From Rhyzopertha dominica (lineage: Eukaryota > Arthropoda > Insecta > Coleoptera > Bostrichidae): a stretch of DNA of 64,000 nt. A program made the position numbers and the translations under genes. This document shows, piece after piece, positions 57,801 to 64,000 of this stretch. The stretch covers positions 19,654,001 to 19,718,000 of the forward strand of contig QCXZ01000001.1 of the NCBI GenBank assembly GCA_025024175.1. The letters are read 5' to 3'. The notes below the pieces were generated by a model. It did no database searches and was not told where the DNA came from. It was given only the letters and a program-made list of their open reading frames with translations. How positions within the stretch are numbered: the stretch's first letter is position 1; each line of letters begins with the position of its first letter.

Positions 57801-59509
57801 GTAATTTNCAAAAAAAAACTGATAATATCCAATTCTGTTTNCTATACTTGTAATAATTCTGNGAAATAATACTTACCTGTGTCGCGGAATATCTTTGTGA
57901 AATATTTCTTATTTTTTTTGTCGCTGACTTTTGTTGTAAAACAGAATTTTATGGCACAGTATAAATATCTTGCTAAAAGGAAGGGTTTGAATCAATGTGG
58001 TAATAAAATGCAGATATTTATAACCGCTACGTTTAGCATCGCGTTCTGGTTTGGAGTGTTTGATGTTTTAGATTATGATGTTGTAAAGAATTTGCAATAT
58101 TGTAGCAAGTTTTTTAGGTCATTTTTTAATGCATTTACTTCTAGCAAAAAAAAACAACATCCTTGAAGGTAGAAAAAATGAGGTTGCAAGGAATTATTTA
58201 GATCCCAATTTTAATAAATCCTTTTTCTGATTATATCAATCACATTTTACATAATATAACGGAGCATGCGTTAACTTCAAAATTTGATATATTTGGACGT
58301 AAAATTCGAAAAAGTGAAACGGGAGTCTGCGAAAGCACCATTAACATTTCAGTAATACTGACAAAGCCATTAAAAGCTGTAGTTACGTTACTGTCATCAC
58401 TCTGACCACATCCTCAGTGCTGTTTTTCAAATGCACATGTATCTCCAGTATTTAACCTAAGCCGCTGCATCGCACTTTCAGAATTCATACGAACTCGAAG
58501 TCTCGCTCGAAGTAGTACTAGCTTCACGATTCCTTCGGGGAGATGGCCGATGCAACGGCTCTATTTTTAAAATTCGTATCACGCAAGGAATGTATAAATT
58601 CAGCAGCAAGAAGCGGCCACAAGAACACACGTTCAAAAAACTCGATGCGGCCATGGTGGAAACAAGAATAGCCCAGATTAAATGTCCGCATCAGTGTCAT
58701 CAATCTTGCAGGCCGAAACTCAGCTTTAATATATGACTCCGAGAAAGATACATCACTCAAAATGCAAAGCAGCCCGGCCCGTGTGGATTAGTGCCACTAC
58801 GACACAAACGCCAGTATGGAAATGCCGTTTCCGTATTCCGGGAATGTACGTACCCGAGTTTTGAAGTGTGGCACAAACAAGCGCACAACTTAAGGAATGG
58901 TTTCGAAATTATTTGGACATATACATATGTTGACATAAATTTAAACATGTTAATATAAAACAAGGAAAGTTTTAACAATGGTCAAATTCTTTAAAGTTCT
59001 GTTTCCTAACCAACTAACTGTTCGCACTTTTCTCTTAACATGCTTCATCAAACTTTGAACAATGACGTCGGTGACATTTTTTCAAACGTTTTCCACTTTT
59101 TCTTCCTATTTTTTACATTTTTGCTGAATAATATAATTTAATAACATTTGTTTTATTTTACTCTAATAATGCTCTATTGGGCAAAACCCGACATTTGTCT
59201 TCTTGATACCAGTTCATTATATATCCATCATAATGAGAAGTGGATAGATATTCCCAAAACAATCCCTGAATATCGTGAGAATTCTGAAGGACGCAAAGGA
59301 CATCTGCAAATAGAAAGGGAAACGAACACCAAAAATCTCACCCCAGAAAAGTGAGCGACTTATCTGAGCAAAGAAGTATTCTAAGGTGAATTCCTTTCGA
59401 GTCAATTATATACATTTAGTTTATACATTTTCGGAAAAATTTCATTTCGAATACACATCAATCAGTTAGGGCACAACATTTATAGAAAACTAATACACAC
59501 AGACAGATA
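57801..59509. other. No gene recognised
   Basis: The ORF at 57879-58166 (plus, 95 codons) is hydrophobic in its centre and has no known motif. 58500-58870 has balanced composition with opposing ORFs and no motif. Confidence 0.35.
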
Positions 59510-60720
59510 CTTATCAGAACAAGAGATATATCATCTTAAATCAGCGCTAGTAAGAAGTTGTTATAATAATTGTATTGCAAATAACCACTTGATGATTTTT
59601 CTGGACTTGATTTCTCTTTACACAAACATTCCAGTAACATTGATAGAAACTATTATCGCGAAAATATGGCAGGTATTAGATCAATATACCAAAACAGTAT
59701 TTATATAATAAAAGCGTTAGACTTTGCATTATTTAAACATTATTTCCTGTTTAAAAAGAACTATAAACAAATAAATATATTAGCAATGNGATCCTCCATC
59801 TTAAGCAGCATAGNGCAACTGGTAATGGACGATTTAGAAACCACAGTAAAAAACAAAGTAAATTACCTGACCTGTTTTTTATTATACCAGAAGACGAAAC
59901 GAATGAAATTTTAAATATATTTAATAGCTATAACCGAAAATTAAAAATTACCATAGACTGAGAAGAACAACAAAATTAACTATCTTGACCTTACACTGAT
60001 TAAAAAGAGTGACAAAATTATTACAAAATGGTACTCAAAACCAACGGCATCAGGAAGATTTCTAAATTATCAGTCTAACCACCCCTACAAAAAAAACTAG
60101 CTATTTTGAACAATACAATAGACCCAGTAATAAAGTTATCAAGTCCAGAAATTAGAAATGAAACTTTACATACAATAACTAAAACACAAAAATAACAGTT
60201 ACCCCACTAAGCTAATACACAACTCCATAAAACAACAAACAGAAAAACTGTACAATCGCATGCATTATGAAAAACAAGGTAAAACCACAAACATAACATA
60301 CTTAACCCTACCATACATTCCATCCCTTACGCGAAAAAAANATACTAAAACTATATAATATCCATAATACATATAAATCAATAAACACGATTAAACAGTT
60401 CTACACAACATTAAAAACAAAAACACCGCATCATACAAGAACATACACAATATACAGCGTACAATGTAAACAGTCCAAAAAACAATGTAGACTACAAACC
60501 GGACAATACCTAAAAAACGGGATACAACAACATAAAAANAATAACTACAGTGCTTTGAAAAAAACACCAAGAATTAACTAATCACACTTTTGATAACACC
60601 AAAATNATTGCTGCAGAACCACATAAACGTAAAAGACAATTCTTGAGAATGATAGATTTACAAAAAAAACTCTTATCATTTAAACACACAAACACTCATA
60701 CTTTAACACCTGCTATTTAA
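59510..60720 (+). pseudogene. Penelope-like element: reverse transcriptase and GIY-YIG remnant
   Basis: Read with frameshifts, 59590-59660 gives MIFLDLISLYTNIPV, the D-V-x-S-L-x-T-N-I-P motif of Penelope RTs. 59720-59845 gives FKHYFLFKKNYKQINILAM and LVMDDLE, matching F-Y-x-Q-x-x-G-L-x-M-G-S-P ... V-M-E-x-x-E. 59878-60110 gives FLIIPEDETNEILNIFNSYN, INYLDLTLIKK, WYSKPTASGRFLNYQSNHPY. 60290-60330 gives YLTLPYIPSLT. The C-terminal GIY-YIG nuclease follows: YTIYSVQCKQCR, QTGQYLKNGIQQHK, HTFDNTKIIAAEPHKRKRQF, with stop at 60718-60720. Penelope elements copy RNA and cut targets with GIY-YIG rather than APE nuclease. The catalytic Y-V-D-D box is not readable and six or more disabling changes plus several Ns are present. 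Confidence 0.9.
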
Positions 60721-60954
60721 ATATTATAGCGATGCAACAAACTCCAAGGTACATTTTATATTAATATCAAAATTGCGAATGTTACATTAATTATTTGTCA
60801 ATTTGTCAATTATAATATAAAAATTATAATATTCGTAAAAGATCTAAACGTTATATAAACACAAAACTTGTTTATTTCAATATAATTATAGCTAAACCTA
60901 TAAAAATAAACACGAGTGATAATAGGAATATTTGGTTATTATTAATAAAGGTGT

Positions 60955-61350
60955 AAATTAAAGTTGTATTTGCCTTGTGAACCAGACCTTTCGGAAAAAT
61001 TAAAGCAAATACTTAGAAAGCATGATGTTTTAGTCATTGATGGTACATATAATAATTTTATATAATGTTATGTTCTTTTACAGATAAAATACATTTAGAA
61101 CCTGAAGGTCTTTACAAAATTATTTTATTATTTATTAATATCAGACCAAAAGAAAAGCAGGTACCAGTTTGAAAGAACACATATGTGCTACTAAGCTGCA
61201 ACAAATAGATAAATTTTCCGAATTTTCATATGTAACTAAAAATGTTACGCAGGCAAATATATTTAGCAAACATCTAATAAAAGAAGCTGTATAATTTTTA
61301 GAGATATTGATTACTGTAATAGGGATAATGGAAATTATTAGCAATGTTGC
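60955..61350 (+). pseudogene. Second Penelope-like GIY-YIG remnant
   Basis: 60962-61050 reads LYLPCEPDLSEKLKQILRKH and DVLVIDG, the P-Y-V-x-G-L-S-E-K-I-x-R-I-x-x-K-x-x-I segment that joins RT and nuclease in Penelope-like elements. 61100-61300 gives EGLYKI, then KRKAGTSLKEHICATKLQQI and HLIKEAV, with NRDNGNY in another frame near 61318: the G-V-Y-x-I-P-C ... T-K-R-x-L-x-x-R-L-x-E-H ... R-x-x-x-E-A ... N-R-D-x-G pattern of GIY-YIG. It differs from the first element in sequence, so it is a different Penelope family inserted just after it in the same direction. The RT is missing. Confidence 0.75.
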
Positions 61351-62021
61351 TTTTTTATCAAGTAGTTCGTGTGTTCTACTTGATAGGATTATATTTTATA
61401 AGGTTGGCACGTTGTTTCTCTCACATCTCGCTTCCTTGGTGATTTGCTAATTTACTTTGTTATATGTTCTGTAAAATATTTATGGAGGTTTTTCTTTTAG
61501 ATAAAGATTACAGGTGTAACCGAAAACTCAAATCGATAATTTTTGTCAGTTTCTCTGTAAACAACTGCTTTATTTACTTCTAGCGACCATCTCGTTTTTA
61601 TTAATGTCCCAACCCTTTTTTTTAATAGCTTGTGGTCTTTAGAAGTCTATGATACGTTAACACCGATCTGCTAACATTTTTGAAATTATAATTAAAACTA
61701 ATTTTACCACAACCTAACCTATAGGTTGTGGTTTTACGCAGTCTATGGTCTACTAAGCTGTAATTAATTCTAAGAGACTACAGGATACTACAAGAAACAG
61801 GTGATATCTGTCGTAGTTAATCAGTCGGTACCCTGGAGTAAGCTGAAGTAACTAGATTTATAGAGTATGGCAGTCGGGCGATATATTTACTCCCATCAGT
61901 AATTTCATGTAGTGTTCGTCTTGTTATGTAATTAGCAAATAATTTTAATTAACAGGCCCTTATACTTATCATATGACAAGATCGAATGATAATATAGAGA
62001 AGCATATCACAAAATATAGGT
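61351..62021. other. No gene; one hairpin
   Basis: ACCACAACCTA (61706-61716) and TAGGTTGTGGT (61722-61732) form an 11-bp perfect inverted repeat with a 5-base loop. Otherwise nothing recognised. Confidence 0.45.
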
Positions 62022-62294
62022 CTATACATGGGCGTACCGAAGGGGGGGGCCCAAGGGGCAACTGAATGCGCCTCATCTGAGTTCATCAATAACGGAATTA
62101 GTACTAAAGAGGCTTTGTATGATCAGTGTACATAGAAAACATACAAATAATTTCATGGAATAAATACTTCATTAATTACTTAAGTACCTATATCTTATAA
62201 ACATTTATTATTTCTATTTATGTTGAATTATTCAGTAAGAGAAATTCCTGCTTTGCCCCCCCTAGACCAAAAGCTGGGTACGCCCATGGGTATA
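62022..62294. mobile_element. MITE-like element with CATGGGCGTACC ends
   Basis: The left end reads CTATACATGGGCGTACC (62022-62038) followed by a G run; the right end GGGTACGCCCATGGGTATA (62276-62294) is preceded by a C run, so the inverted repeat is ATACATGGGCGTACC-like plus matching G/C runs. The interior of about 200 bp is AT-rich and noncoding. TATA at both borders may be the target duplication. Confidence 0.7.
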
Positions 62295-64000
62295 TATACA
62301 GATAATATACAATTACGGATTAATTTCTTCATTTACATTTACCAGTGATAAACACCTTTTTCCTCGATTTCCACGACTTCAGCTCTTAAATTTCTGTTGG
62401 TTATATTGTTTTTTCTTTTTTATTTCGTTTTGCTTGAATTACGCCTAAAAGCTACTATGAAAATATTTTTTTTCTGAATTGTGAATAGTAATCGACATAG
62501 AGAGGAACAGAGATTTGCTGAAATTGCAAAAAAATATTGAAAACAAATGAAGGTAGTGCACCAATCTGTTTCCTTTCCTGTTCCTCTTGTCTAAAAAAAA
62601 TTGACTAATGACTGCAAAAACAGTTTTGGTGTGCGTTCGCTCCTTATACTTGAAATGCGCTATTTCAGCTTTTGAACTAAACTGCTGTACTGTGATATGC
62701 AAGGACTTGTTCAGGTTATGCGTTTATTCAATGATTATAATGTCTTTGGTAACCAGAAGTTCTCAATGCAGTCGTGTGTATGGAACGGCTCCCGGCAACC
62801 TCGTGCAATCGACGTCGTGTGGGAAACAACGCATTCGCCGAGGAGTTGAATATTATAGAAACGCTGAGTAGTGCAGAAACTAGAGGAAATAAAACGACGG
62901 AAACAGGAAGACGACGAAGATGTATTAAGATTGTTGTTTGCTTATTATAATAACAACGGGCGGTTATTTTAACGCCGGCTTGCCGGGACGCGGGGCTTTC
63001 GTTATGTTAATTTCAAATTCCGTCTGCCGTACAAGCAGACATGGCAAAACTTCGCTTCAATTAGACGAATGGAATTCAGACGTCATAAGCCTTATTATTA
63101 CGTGCGCTAGGTACTAAGTTAATTATTCCTTTGTCGCACTTGTATAAACATCCGATTGTTTTCTTCTTTCAAGCGCCGCTATTCATTTTAGTCCTTTCGT
63201 CTGATTAGTATTTTAAGTCGCTTTTCAGATATTAGACTGAGTGGGTGCTCTTTACACGGATTTGTATATTTGTAAGGAAGTACATCTGGCGAGATTCATC
63301 TTTAAGCCAATTCCACGAGCGAAAGATTTTTTATGCTTCTAAACTTTGAGTCTATACTCAGATATGACATATCCTAAGTGGAAAAAAGAAGCTTTTTTGA
63401 TCTTCTTCATTAGTGTTATCACTTCCCATAAACAGTTTTACCATTTTAGCGTGAATTGTTAGCTCTAGAACTGCTCAACGGATAGAGCTCGTTGATGGCT
63501 CGTTGGACAGTTCTTAGCGTAACGATAATCATATGTACGTTTTTTTGCTTAAAATGAAATAAAATACATCTCGACGATACAAGGAAGTCTCTTTCGACGA
63601 AAAATATTTCGTGTTTGTTATGTAGCCTGTTTTTGTCACCAATGAGATACCGGTAAGGATCAAGGGAAGTTGTACTTGTCCACAGTTTCACACTAGATTA
63701 GGTACATGTTATTAAAGCATTAATTCCGACATTCAGTATTGCCAGAATCATCATTCTATAATCGATCTGATTCATGAGGTATACAAAATCATACTTATAA
63801 GACTTTTGAATCTCCCGTCACTCTGAACTTGTCCGGTCAACGGGTTTGTGAACTCTTGTAAGATCATTTAAGAGAGCTGTACCGATGCATGTATTTACTT
63901 CGAGCTCTTAACGATGGTCGTACCCAAAATCATCATTTAGGGCTAATACAGGGTCCAGCAGAAAGGATGGACTTAAGACGGTTGCTGCTTCTGTGTTAGT
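62295..64000. other. No gene recognised; balanced-composition island
   Basis: 62610-63140 has balanced composition with two opposing ORFs (62608-62871 plus, 62702-62445 minus) and no motif. A region like CTTTCGTTATGTTAATTTC is typical of AT/GC-mixed noncoding DNA. The remainder contains one 81-codon minus-strand ORF (63691-63446) without motif. Confidence 0.35.

Noticed and set aside
57879..58166. 95-codon plus-strand ORF with a hydrophobic centre
   Set aside because: No ATG at the start, ambiguous bases just upstream, no family resemblance; treated as chance.
1..64000. CRISPR array or bacterial operon
   Set aside because: The tandem repeats have no spacer pattern, ORFs are short and dispersed, and insect-type transposons dominate; the window is eukaryotic.

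Overview
This looks like a piece of arthropod, most likely insect, nuclear genome. It is AT-rich, has no operon-like gene packing and no long intact ORF, and its readable content is almost wholly transposon-derived. The recognisable families are typical of insects: Tc1/mariner transposases, APE-type non-LTR retrotransposons, Penelope-like elements with a GIY-YIG nuclease, THAP zinc-finger elements, LTR elements, and foldback elements ending in CACCCTGTA-like termini. The species call is inference; no host gene is identified with confidence. The only non-repeat coding candidate is a GC-rich open stretch at 21579-21779. I read the window as a gene desert or a very large intron or intergenic region, with scattered islands of balanced composition that could be regulatory DNA.

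Layout, left half. 0-5 kb: a broken THAP finger, a clean 281-bp MITE with 6-bp target duplication, then plain DNA. 5-9.4 kb: a solo LTR on the minus strand (5072-5465), a decayed mariner-like transposase, and an RNase H fragment of a non-LTR element. 10-14 kb: a palindrome and a diverged tandem repeat (about 11480-12415). 15.8-16.6 kb: a minus-strand reverse transcriptase remnant split by a 177-bp SINE-like insertion that carries a hammerhead-ribozyme-like core, with a second diverged copy about 390 bp downstream. 17.7-25.3 kb: several long-inverted-repeat elements, a Tc1-like remnant and a THAP-bearing element. 27-29.3 kb: a plus-strand non-LTR element. 29.4-30.2 kb: a near-perfect foldback element.

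Layout, right half. 31.8-38.1 kb: two direct repeats of about 925 bp with TG...CA ends and ATTG flanks (LTR-like) enclose a heavily mutated, nearly full-length non-LTR element on the minus strand, plus 110-bp tandem repeats. 39.9-40.8 kb and 48.2-48.8 kb: further non-LTR fragments. 44.3-44.9 kb: a mariner element deleted to about 520 bp but with both terminal repeats. 51.5 kb: a tRNA-like Pol III head. 54 kb: a small MITE. 56.5-57.8 kb: an inverted second copy of the THAP element. 59.5-61.4 kb: two Penelope-like remnants in tandem. 62 kb: another short inverted-repeat element.

How the parts relate. Most elements are dead and can only be read by stepping across stops and frameshifts. The short terminal-inverted-repeat elements are likely non-autonomous relatives of the Tc1/mariner and P/THAP families seen as remnants. 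The short retroposons (hammerhead SINE, tRNA-like SINE) would depend on non-LTR machinery such as that seen in the larger remnants. The two most interesting signals are the hammerhead-bearing SINE and the mismatch in apparent age between the nearly identical LTR-like repeats and the decayed element inside them. All matches are by eye from translation and motif knowledge; no search was run.
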